The notes under the pieces: model-generated
Seen by the model: only the letters and a program-made list of their open reading frames with translations
Told to the model about the DNA's origin: nothing
Database searches by the model: none
Assembly: GCA_028822475.1 (NCBI GenBank)
Contig: JAPKDT010000116.1
Span: 1-6,610 of the forward strand
Source: SAR324 cluster bacterium
GTDB taxonomy: Bacteria > SAR324 > NAC60-12
Length of the DNA stretch: 6,610 bases
Direction: 5' to 3'
Shown here: positions 1 through 6,136 of the stretch, one piece after another
How positions within the stretch are numbered: position 1 is the stretch's first letter
How the letters are laid out: each line of letters opens with the position of its first letter
Position numbers and translations under genes: made by a program

Positions 1-169
1 AGGTTTGTGCTAGTAATTCAACTAAAAAAACCATACATCATGACGCTGTGATGCTAGCCTTAACCAACACGTTTGTAAAGCTTTAAAAGCTGAAAACTTT
101 GAAAATAGTGAGGGGTATAATACAAATGCGAGGAAATTAAGAACTTACAACAAATATAATTTTACATAA
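1..169 (+). pseudogene. possible 3' end of an unidentified gene, apparently frameshifted
   Basis: No complete gene lies here, but two overlapping rightward frames read like protein. Frame 3 is open from the window edge to TAA at 84-86 and contains HHDAVMLALTNTFVK. Frame 2 is open from 44 to TAA at 167-169 and contains KALKAENFENSEGYNTNARK. A single frame slip near 75-85 would join them into one tail of about 55 residues ending 9 bp before the convergent HNH gene's stop. The HHDAVMLAL stretch loosely resembles the last acidic motif of RNase H-fold nucleases: HDDxVMAL-like in phage terminase large subunits, or HHAxDA in Cas9/RuvC-III. The match to either is imperfect and the fragment is very short. 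The slip could be true decay, a sequencing error, or chance overlap of unrelated open frames. Family assignment is not possible from this piece. Confidence 0.3.
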
Positions 170-178
170 AAAACGTCA

Positions 179-481
179 CTATTTTATTTTAATATTTTCC
201 AAAAATTCACTCCATTCAATGGTCAACAAGTTTTTTTTCTGTGTATTACAGGATTTACAGCAAGGTACTAGGTTTGATTTCACGCTCCGTCCTCCGCGTG
301 CTAAAGGGACCAAATGATCCATTGTCAATTGACGTGCAGGAGTCGGTGTTTCACAATAATAGCATAAGTTAGTCGCTCTCCTGTTTTTCCACCATTGCGA
401 TTTCCTGAGTTCTCTTGCTTTTTGTCTTTCCTGCCGGATTACTTTAGCATCCTGTTCAGTCTGCCAATCATTTATTTGCAT
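179..481 (-). CDS. small HNH endonuclease family protein
   Basis: A 100-residue protein whose second half is a compact HNH (beta-beta-alpha metal) nuclease domain. Visible landmarks are the zinc-type pair C40-x2-C43, the D55-H56 pair with H56 as expected general base in MDHLVPLARGG, N70 in the SNLVP turn, and the second pair C75-x2-C78 followed by N79 and K82. The first 35 residues are charged and probably helical (RQERQKARELRKSQ) and may bind DNA. There is no signal peptide, so it should act in the cytoplasm. The family includes phage, restriction and uncharacterised housekeeping nucleases, and the substrate cannot be told from sequence. I chose ATG at 481-479 because AAGGA lies 7 nt upstream. 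A TTG one codon earlier (484-482) is also in frame but sits only 4 nt from it. The start overlaps the tolB stop as TGATG, so translational coupling to tolB is likely. Confidence 0.85.
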   Translation of the reverse strand: MQINDWQTEQDAKVIRQERQKARELRKSQWWKNRRATNLCYYCETPTPARQLTMDHLVPLARGGRSVKSNLVPCCKSCNTQKKNLLTIEWSEFLENIKIK

Positions 482-1824
482 CAAAATTTCCTTGCAGTCC
501 AGGTCGGGGAACCTTCTTCAAAATCTTTGGGTGTACGCGTCAAACGCCGTCGTCCGGTTCCGTCCACAAACATAATATACAATTTGTCCTTGCCGGTTGA
601 GGAAGAAACAAAAGTGATTTGACGACCATCCGGTGACCAGGTTGGTTGTTCAGAATTGTAACGTCCCCTTGTGAGCGAGTGATCTTCACCGGTAAACGGA
701 TCCATCAAATGGATTTGGCTGTGTCCATTACTGATTTTGGAATAAGCGATGAGAGTTCCATCCGGAGACCAGACGGGGTCACTGCTACTGCCTCGACCAA
801 AAGTGAGTTGAAATGGGATTTTTGTGCCTAGCTGCAGATAAAAGATCTGTTCATGACCGGTACGGTCTGAGACAAATATAAGATGCTCATTATCCGGAGA
901 TAAATCAGGAACAGTGTCAATCGCCCGGTGAGTGGTCAAACGTGTTTCCTTCCTTTTTTGTCTGTCAAAGGTATACAAATCTGTGTTGCCCATACGACTT
1001 AAAGTCACAATGAGCTGACGTCCCTCGGAATACCAACTGCCTCCGCTGACACTCAGAAAATTTTTTGAAGCACGTGTAGCCGACGTGTTGGAGCGCAGTA
1101 TCTTTACCGGTCGATTTTTAAAATTATTATAAATAATTGCAGTTCCGCTGCGGCTTAGAGTCGTATAAACAATGGCATCACCCTGTGGACTCCAACTCGG
1201 CAGTAGACTGATAGAAGAATTTTTTGAAACTGCTGCCAATTTTTTCCCGTGTGTATTGATCATGGCAATGATTTTACGACGTTTAGGCTGTTTGAGGGTA
1301 AAAGCGATTGTGCTTCCAAGGACACCTTCAAGACCTGTGAGTTTGGCGGACATGTTGTTAATCAAATCCATCAACTCCTCTTCCTTGAAACGATTTTTAC
1401 GTAGAGGTAAATCAAGTGGAAACAGTTCCGCACCATCATTATCCGCAACCGTAAGCATTAAATGTTTTGAAACTAAAGCACCTGAGTCTGAATACCTGCG
1501 TTCCAGCTTGAGCAGAATTTTCATGTCGACCTGAGCAGAACCTGCTGTTCGGCAGGTTTTATAGCGTGAGTCTGTTACCAAGAATACACCGCTCCAGCAG
1601 AGGTTACGGTCGATAATCCGCAGCCAGCGTCGCGCGTCAGGATGTTCAGAAAAACTATCTTCTGGAACCATGGCTACACCGAATCTGGCAAAGCCCAATC
1701 CGCTGATGACAATCTCCTCGTTGGAATAAGTCTGTGCCTGCAGCGAAGACGTGAAACAAAGGCAGAAAATAATGAAGAGGAATCTAACTGAAAGTTGTCT
1801 TAATAAAATTTTGTGTAAGCGCAT
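481..1824 (-). CDS. tolB: Tol-Pal system periplasmic protein TolB
   Basis: A 447-residue TolB homologue, close to the usual family length of roughly 430. Residues 1-30 are a Sec signal peptide: basic MRLHKILLRQ, a hydrophobic core around 14-24, and cleavage likely after SLQA. The mature N-terminal domain spans about 31-170 and begins with a TolB-box-like strand (EEIVISGLGFARFGVAMVPE). The rest is a beta-propeller of WD40-like (PD40) blades, with WSPQG at 211-215, LSPDN at 308-312, WSPDG at 352-356 and 396-400, and a final W442. In characterised Tol systems TolB binds TolA's C-terminal region and Pal in the periplasm and helps outer-membrane constriction at division. C76 and C91 could form a disulphide. 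There is no clear Shine-Dalgarno before ATG 1824, and it starts 22 bp after the upstream gene's stop, so coupled translation is plausible. The signal peptide fixes the start. No pal follows; an HNH gene does. Confidence 0.93.
   Translation of the reverse strand: MRLHKILLRQLSVRFLFIIFCLCFTSSLQAQTYSNEEIVISGLGFARFGVAMVPEDSFSEHPDARRWLRIIDRNLCWSGVFLVTDSRYKTCRTAGSAQVDMKILLKLERRYSDSGALVSKHLMLTVADNDGAELFPLDLPLRKNRFKEEELMDLINNMSAKLTGLEGVLGSTIAFTLKQPKRRKIIAMINTHGKKLAAVSKNSSISLLPSWSPQGDAIVYTTLSRSGTAIIYNNFKNRPVKILRSNTSATRASKNFLSVSGGSWYSEGRQLIVTLSRMGNTDLYTFDRQKRKETRLTTHRAIDTVPDLSPDNEHLIFVSDRTGHEQIFYLQLGTKIPFQLTFGRGSSSDPVWSPDGTLIAYSKISNGHSQIHLMDPFTGEDHSLTRGRYNSEQPTWSPDGRQITFVSSSTGKDKLYIMFVDGTGRRRLTRTPKDFEEGSPTWTARKF
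487..493 (-). promoter_or_regulatory. ribosome binding site of the HNH gene, inside the tolB 3' end
   Basis: The minus strand reads AAGGAAA just before the tolB stop codon. AAGGA sits 7 nt before ATG at 481-479, good Shine-Dalgarno spacing, and only 4 nt before the alternative TTG. This decides the HNH start and fits re-initiation by ribosomes finishing tolB. Confidence 0.6.
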
Positions 1825-1846
1825 AAATTTAGGAAAAATCCAATAA

Positions 1847-3109
1847 TTAATTTTGAGGTACTATCCGAATCAACACGATGTAGGGAGGATTCTTAGCCAG
1901 AGCTTGGGGTAGAGGATCCAGGACCGCATTGCGTACGGCAAGCTCTGCAGCCTGATCGAAAGAAGGGGATCCACTTTTTGCAATGACTTTATACTCAATA
2001 ATTTTACCTGATGCAATAATTTTTAATTCGATACGTACAAACAACTCCGTAGGGTAAGTCCCAAGTTTTGGAATGATCTGAGTACGGATGTGCAGATTAT
2101 ATTCCTCTCCTGCCAACTGAGTTATCTTTTTACGCTGCAGGAAGTTTGTATCAGATATTTCTTTCGTTTTGCTGAGAGGTGTCTTTTCTGGAATTCTTAA
2201 ATCCTTTAGAGGTTCCTTAAGTTTTATTTCTTCAGGGAATAATTCTTCAAGTCTGAGTTCAGGTTTGTTAGCAGCTTCTGCTAAAGGTTTGACCGGAGAG
2301 ATTGTCGGCATATTATCTAAAGTAGGCTGCGATATTTCCGGAAGATTCTGCGGACGCAGATCTAAAGGTTTTGAAAAACTTGGCGTTTTTAATTTTTGTG
2401 GTGAAATCTCTTCACGCGAAAATTCTGGTAATTCTATCTGGCTTGGCTTTAGTACAGATTTCCTTGACCTAATAGGAGAAAGAGGAACAGTCTCCTTGCT
2501 CAAATTTGGTAAATTAGTAATCGCACCTGTCCTTTCCGCAGAGTCAGGCTGAAGTAGCAAAGGTCTGAGGGGTTTTTTTAAGGCTTGCGAACTTAGTTTG
2601 GGACTCTGCTTAATGCTTGATGCCTTAGTTGTAATCTGAGGCTGAGACATTTTAAGTCGAGGAACTTCAGTTTCCTTTATAGCAGGCTTTGGCGGCACAT
2701 TATTTTTCAGATTATTGTCAAGAGCAGGTTTATTCACTACAGGTTTTTCCGGAACAATCTTGTGCAGTTTTGGTTTCAATCCTGTCTCAAGTTGCTGTAA
2801 AACAGGTTTCTTAATAATTGGTTTTGGATTTTTACTGAGAGTCGGTTTTGAAGGCAGTTTCGCGTAACTGACACCAATTCTGGCACGAATAGGTGGTGGT
2901 TCCTCTACCCATAAATCCGAAATAATTCCGATAGTTAAACCAAGAAATATATGCAGAAATAATGAAGCGATGAAAAGCAGCGTAAACGCACTTTGATCAT
3001 GAAAAAAAATCAGTTTCTCGAAACCATTGAGTTGCCTGACTGAAGTACGCATTCCTGCAGAAAATGTTGGAAAAACCACTATTTTGTCTAATTTTTGAAA
3101 AAAATCCAT
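1847..3109 (-). CDS. TolA/TonB-family energy transducer (likely TolA role)
   Basis: A 420-residue inner-membrane-anchored protein with TonB/TolA architecture. One transmembrane helix lies at about 41-64. It carries the SHLS pattern S49-x3-H53-x6-I60-x3-S64, with I in place of L, the face through which TonB and TolA contact ExbBD or TolQR. Next comes EEPPP and a long Lys/Pro/Ser-rich periplasmic linker, about 70-325. The C-terminal TonB-type domain spans about 333-418, with YNLHIRTQIIPKLGTYP and the SGSPSFDQAAELAVRNA helix. Being directly upstream of tolB argues for a TolA role over siderophore uptake; that is inference. The domain resembles TonB more than enterobacterial TolA, as is common outside the gamma-proteobacteria. 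The start is uncertain: ATG 3109 gives an unusually long cytoplasmic tail of about 40 residues with only a weak AAGAAA upstream. ATG 3052 (M20) gives a more typical tail, but its AGGA abuts the ATG. Confidence 0.85.
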   Translation of the reverse strand: MDFFQKLDKIVVFPTFSAGMRTSVRQLNGFEKLIFFHDQSAFTLLFIASLFLHIFLGLTIGIISDLWVEEPPPIRARIGVSYAKLPSKPTLSKNPKPIIKKPVLQQLETGLKPKLHKIVPEKPVVNKPALDNNLKNNVPPKPAIKETEVPRLKMSQPQITTKASSIKQSPKLSSQALKKPLRPLLLQPDSAERTGAITNLPNLSKETVPLSPIRSRKSVLKPSQIELPEFSREEISPQKLKTPSFSKPLDLRPQNLPEISQPTLDNMPTISPVKPLAEAANKPELRLEELFPEEIKLKEPLKDLRIPEKTPLSKTKEISDTNFLQRKKITQLAGEEYNLHIRTQIIPKLGTYPTELFVRIELKIIASGKIIEYKVIAKSGSPSFDQAAELAVRNAVLDPLPQALAKNPPYIVLIRIVPQN

Positions 3110-3118
3110 TTATTTCTT

Positions 3119-3131
3119 GTCAAGCCTTGAC
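3119..3131. repeat. 13-bp palindrome GTCAAGCCTTGAC, possible operator
   Basis: Six-base arms GTCAAG and CTTGAC flank a single central C, a perfect inverted repeat. It begins 9 bp upstream of the TolA-like ATG, and its arms overlap TTGACA on the minus strand (3123-3118) and TTGACT on the plus strand (3127-3132). Its size and place suit a regulator site acting on one or both divergent genes, but no regulator is known, and a 13-bp palindrome can occur by chance. Confidence 0.35.
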
Positions 3132-3155
3132 TAATTTTCTAAATAATAATATTTT
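3127..3155 (+). promoter_or_regulatory. candidate sigma70 promoter for the HU gene
   Basis: TTGACT at 3127-3132 (5 of 6 to consensus) is followed after 17 bp by TATTTT at 3150-3155, in a very AT-rich stretch. Transcription would start near 3162 and give a leader of about 140 nt before the HU start, long for such a gene. A promoter nearer HU is possible, for example around TATAAG at 3240-3245, but no good -35 accompanies it. Prediction only. Confidence 0.3.
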
Positions 3156-3172
3156 TGGTACCGTTGATGAAA
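3143..3172 (-). promoter_or_regulatory. candidate promoter for the TolA-like/tolB/HNH operon
   Basis: On the minus strand TTTCAT (3172-3167) is followed after 18 bp by TATTAT (3148-3143). Transcription would start near 3136, about 27 nt before ATG 3109, which suits that start. The -35 is weak, and the site overlaps the plus-strand candidate for HU, so the two may compete. Confidence 0.28.
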
Positions 3173-3193
3173 GTTTACCATGAGTATTTCATC
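3166..3193. repeat. inverted repeat GATGAAA...TTTCATC in the divergent control region
   Basis: Seven-base perfect arms at 3166-3172 and 3187-3193 are separated by 14 bp. Its left arm covers the putative -35 of the leftward promoter and it lies in the predicted leader of HU. It could be a dimeric regulator site or an RNA hairpin. No T-run follows, so it is not a terminator. AT-rich DNA gives such repeats by chance fairly often. Confidence 0.3.
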
Positions 3194-3289
3194 GATAACT
3201 GTTTGTTCGCTGAGATGCGTATTAGCAGTATTCTTAATGTATAAGGGTAATACTAGCTGGTCTGCCCAACCGTTTTATTAATCTTTTCT

Positions 3290-3293
3290 GGGA
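3290..3293 (+). promoter_or_regulatory. ribosome binding site GGGA deciding the HU start
   Basis: GGGA is 2 nt before ATG 3296 and 8 nt before ATG 3302. Only the second spacing is favourable, which supports initiation at 3302, where the protein begins MTKSDLI as HU proteins usually do. Confidence 0.55.
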
Positions 3294-3301
3294 TAATGAC
3301 T

Positions 3302-3577
3302 ATGACCAAATCTGATCTTATTGATGCTCTTGCAGCAGACACTGGACTTACAAAAGCTGACTCAGATCGTTTTCTGAAGTCTTTCACTGCCACCGTTGAA
3401 AAAACACTTAAAAGTGGTGATTCTCTCACACTGATTGGTTTCGGCACATTTTCTGTGTCTAACCGAGCAGCTCGCGTCGGACGAAACCCTCAAAATCCTT
3501 CACAGGTAATAAATATTAAAGCTTCGAAAAGTGCAAAATTCAAAGCTGGCAGCAAACTCAAAGCTGCTTTGAACTAA
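3302..3577 (+). CDS. HU-family DNA-binding protein
   Basis: A 91-residue member of the HU/IHF family, exactly typical length. The N-terminal helices MTKSDLIDALAADTGLTKAD form the dimer body. The family signature is at 46-64, GFGTFSVSNRAARVGRNPQ, and includes P63 at the tip of the DNA-gripping arm, the proline that intercalates at bends. The end, KFKAGSKLKAALN, is the usual C-terminal helix. HU coats and bends DNA in the nucleoid and affects replication, repair and promoter activity. The sequence reads as HU rather than IHF, but the two are close and subtype is not certain. ATG 3296 would add MT; I prefer 3302 on spacing and on the canonical MTKS start. The gene diverges from the TolA-like operon, stands alone, and ends at its own terminator. 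Confidence 0.95.
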   Translation: MTKSDLIDALAADTGLTKADSDRFLKSFTATVEKTLKSGDSLTLIGFGTFSVSNRAARVGRNPQNPSQVINIKASKSAKFKAGSKLKAALN

Positions 3578-3590
3578 GACTACTATCTTC

Positions 3591-3631
3591 AAGGTTCAGG
3601 GATTTAACATTGTTTCTGCCCTGAACCTTTT
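3591..3631 (+). terminator. rho-independent terminator of the HU gene
   Basis: A perfect 11-bp stem, AAGGTTCAGGG (3591-3601) with CCCTGAACCTT (3619-3629), encloses a 17-nt loop and runs into TTTT at 3628-3631. It starts 14 bp after the HU stop and lies between two convergent genes. In the leftward direction the stem is followed only by TTGAAGATAG, without a T-run, so it should be weaker for the PBP1A transcript, although the hairpin could still protect that 3' end. Confidence 0.8.
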
Positions 3632-3657
3632 AGGATGCAGCTCCTCATTTTTCTCCA

Positions 3658-6039
3658 CTACAGCTCAGGTTCAATTTCCTCTTTTTCTATTTTCTCAGTT
3701 ACTGTCTGTCCGCACCTTCCGGAACGTGACAGATCCAAAACAGGTTCTGTTCCGGTTTTGTAGTGTTCCTCTTTTATTTCTTTAGCATCATCACAGGGTA
3801 TTGCACGTCTTCCGGATTTGTGAATTTTAACTGTAGTGATCCCCGGAGGTTGTTTAAATTGTTCTGTCGGGAGGTTGGCAACTGCATTTTTCATAAAGTC
3901 GATCCAGATTGGTGCTGCTGCCCTAGCTCCTGTTTCCGACCTCCCCATTCTCCTTGGTTTGTCAAATCCTACATAAACCCCGGTAAGCAGTTGCGGAATG
4001 TAACCAATGTACCACGCATCAACGCTATCATTCGTGGTTCCAGTTTTTCCGGCAGAAGGTCGTCCAATCGCACGCGCCCGCCTTCCGGTTCCGCTCTGAA
4101 CCACATCCTGTAACACGTTGCTCAGCAGAAACGCTGTTTCTTCTGAGGTGACTTGTTTAAACTCAGGCAGGCTTGACTCAAGAGTATTTCCTGCCTGATC
4201 TTCTACACGCAGGATGTAGATGGGTTTTACTAGACGTCCTTGATTCGCAAAAACTCCGTAAGCAGTTATCATCTCCTGTAAAGTCGTGGATAATGAACCG
4301 AGGCATGTGGTTAAATTTTCCATCATATTTGCAGTGATACCAAAACGGCGGCTGTAGGCGATGATGTGTTTTGGTTTTAATTCTTCACAAAGTCCTATTG
4401 TAGGCAAATTTAAACTTTTAACCAGAGCAGTACGCAGTGAAACTTTGCCCATTATTTTATCTCCATAATTTTTAGGAGTCCATATCTCTGCATCTCCCGC
4501 GGTTTGCGCTCCTGTGGCATAAGCCCTCGGACTGTCGATCAACGCGCTGCTGAGTGTAAAACCCGCGTCTAATGCTGCAGAGTAAACGAGAGGTTTGAAT
4601 GATGATCCAGGCTGTCTCAGTGCCTGTATAGCACGGTTAAATTCACTCTCTCCATAACGGTAACCACCGGACATTGATAAAACCTCTCCGTTCTTTGGAT
4701 CCATCGCCAATAAAGCACCATTGACTAGCGGTTCCTGATATAGCTCCAGACGGAAGGAATTATTTGTTGTGTCATAATCGGCAAGTCTTACCTGAATTTC
4801 ATCACCGGTAGAAAATATTTCGGATGGTTTTGCAATTCGGGATGGCCTTTCATCTTTCAGAATATTCCCGTTTCTCCAGGTTTTAATATTGTTCCACTCC
4901 AGAGTTCCTGAAGATTCACCTAATTTTACAGAAACTTTTTTCTCACTGACTTCATTGACTATTCCGCCTACGATATTTCCGAGAAACAATGAATCAATTT
5001 TCACAGTGTTGTCTAAGCTAGAATTATCTCTAGAACTGCTATTATCAAAGTTTAGATCCTTTTGTTGACCACGAAATCCCTGTCTTTTCGTTAACTCTAA
5101 GATACCTTTCCGTAAAGCCTCATGAGCATATGTCTGATAGTTCAAATCCATTGCTAAAAAAACCTTAAGACCACCCTGATAGAGAACTTTAGAACCATAT
5201 TTTTTGATCAGGTAACGCCGTACATGTTCGACATAATATGAGGTCGCCTCTGTGGTTGAATCATGGACTCGAATTAAGCTGATTGGCTTCTCGCTTGCTT
5301 TCTGCAATTCTTGCTCCGAGATGAAGCCTTCTTGACGCATTCGTCTTAAAACAATATTTCTGCGTAGCAAGGCGAATTCCGGATTAACGTGAGGAGCGTA
5401 ACGTGAGGGTGCAGGAAGAATCCCGACTAAGAGGGCACTTTCCTCGAGATTAAGCTCTACTGCATGCTTGCCAAAATATCCCTGTGAAGCGGCTTCAATA
5501 CCTTCCCCGTTACCCAAATATACTTTGTTCAGATAGAGCGAAAGGATTTCCTGTTTCGAAAACTGCATCTCCATCCTGAAAGCAAGCAACATCTCCCTGA
5601 GTTTACGGACAAGCTGCTTTTCTCTGGTCAACAAAAACAGTCTCGCTGTTTGCTGAGTCAGGGTACTTGCACCTTGAACAATACGGCCTGCTCTTAGATT
5701 CGCAAGGAAAGCTATGGGGATTCTCAGCGGGTCTATTCCGAGGTGAGAGAAAAAACGAGAATCTTCACTGGCAACCAGTGCCTGCAAAAGATGTGGAGGA
5801 AACTGTTCGTAGGGAACTACTATCCTTCTCTGGATAAAAAGTTCTTCAATCTGATTACCTTCACGGTCATAAAGAACAGTCGGTAAAACATCATTTCTTT
5901 TGTGGAGTTCGTCCTCCAGATTTTGCGGTAAAGTTTTACTGAGTTCAAACAGAAATACGCCGAGAGCAGACGCGGAAATAACACCTGTAATTATAACTAA
6001 CCAGAATGTCCACTTGATAAACTGAGTCAGCCTTTTCAT
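3658..6039 (-). CDS. mrcA: class A penicillin-binding protein 1A (bifunctional transglycosylase/transpeptidase)
   Basis: A 793-residue peptidoglycan synthase anchored in the inner membrane by one helix (about 10-32), with the rest periplasmic. The GT51 glycosyltransferase domain, about 50-240, has EDSRFFSHLG (catalytic E92), QGASTLTQQTAR (122-133), RKLRE with second acid E149, KQEILSLYLN (162-171) and RRNIVLRRM. An OB-like insert typical of PBP1A follows GFRG at 321-324 and runs to about 440. The transpeptidase domain, about 440-720, has S479-S480-F481-K482 (acylated S479), S542-L543-N544 and K665-T666-G667. All catalytic motifs are intact. It polymerises lipid II and cross-links the glycan strands, and is a beta-lactam target. 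Residues 331-349 are a Ser/Asp/Asn-rich patch at the OB border. The C-terminus is charged, with C749 and C776. No strong Shine-Dalgarno precedes ATG 6039, but MKR followed by a membrane helix makes this start convincing. It is probably monocistronic. Confidence 0.95.
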   Translation of the reverse strand: MKRLTQFIKWTFWLVIITGVISASALGVFLFELSKTLPQNLEDELHKRNDVLPTVLYDREGNQIEELFIQRRIVVPYEQFPPHLLQALVASEDSRFFSHLGIDPLRIPIAFLANLRAGRIVQGASTLTQQTARLFLLTREKQLVRKLREMLLAFRMEMQFSKQEILSLYLNKVYLGNGEGIEAASQGYFGKHAVELNLEESALLVGILPAPSRYAPHVNPEFALLRRNIVLRRMRQEGFISEQELQKASEKPISLIRVHDSTTEATSYYVEHVRRYLIKKYGSKVLYQGGLKVFLAMDLNYQTYAHEALRKGILELTKRQGFRGQQKDLNFDNSSSRDNSSLDNTVKIDSLFLGNIVGGIVNEVSEKKVSVKLGESSGTLEWNNIKTWRNGNILKDERPSRIAKPSEIFSTGDEIQVRLADYDTTNNSFRLELYQEPLVNGALLAMDPKNGEVLSMSGGYRYGESEFNRAIQALRQPGSSFKPLVYSAALDAGFTLSSALIDSPRAYATGAQTAGDAEIWTPKNYGDKIMGKVSLRTALVKSLNLPTIGLCEELKPKHIIAYSRRFGITANMMENLTTCLGSLSTTLQEMITAYGVFANQGRLVKPIYILRVEDQAGNTLESSLPEFKQVTSEETAFLLSNVLQDVVQSGTGRRARAIGRPSAGKTGTTNDSVDAWYIGYIPQLLTGVYVGFDKPRRMGRSETGARAAAPIWIDFMKNAVANLPTEQFKQPPGITTVKIHKSGRRAIPCDDAKEIKEEHYKTGTEPVLDLSRSGRCGQTVTEKIEKEEIEPEL

Positions 6040-6065
6040 AGTGTGTCTGCTTTTTTTAATTTGGA

Positions 6066-6095
6066 TTTATATTTCTACTGCTGGTTTGCTGTAAG
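6066..6095 (-). promoter_or_regulatory. candidate promoter of the PBP1A gene
   Basis: On the minus strand CTTACA (6095-6090) is followed after 18 bp by TATAAA (6071-6066). Transcription would start near 6059, giving a leader of about 20 nt before ATG 6039. It lies in the 97-bp gap after the upstream leftward gene, where I see no convincing terminator, so read-through from that gene is also possible. Confidence 0.33.
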
Positions 6096-6136
6096 TCAGG
6101 AGGTCGTTGTGCTAAACTCAAGACTTGCTGTTTTAT

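Noticed and set aside
99..121. Perfect TATAAT at 116-121 with TTGAAA at 99-104 as a promoter
   Set aside because: The spacer is only 11 bp, no other good -35 is in place, no plus-strand gene follows, and the site falls in a protein-like open frame.
1..500. A split Cas9-like system made of the RuvC-III-like tail and the HNH gene
   Set aside because: The genes are convergent on opposite strands, the HHDA motif lacks the HxxDA spacing of Cas9, the HNH protein is a self-contained C-x2-C type, and no CRISPR repeats are visible.
395..1534. Plus-strand open frames opposite tolB and the HNH gene
   Set aside because: They are antisense shadows of two well-supported genes and show no domain, start signal or signal peptide of their own.
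3763..4113. Cys-rich plus-strand open frame opposite PBP1A
   Set aside because: It lies fully antisense to the conserved transpeptidase domain, has no Shine-Dalgarno support, and its odd composition is explained by reverse reading.
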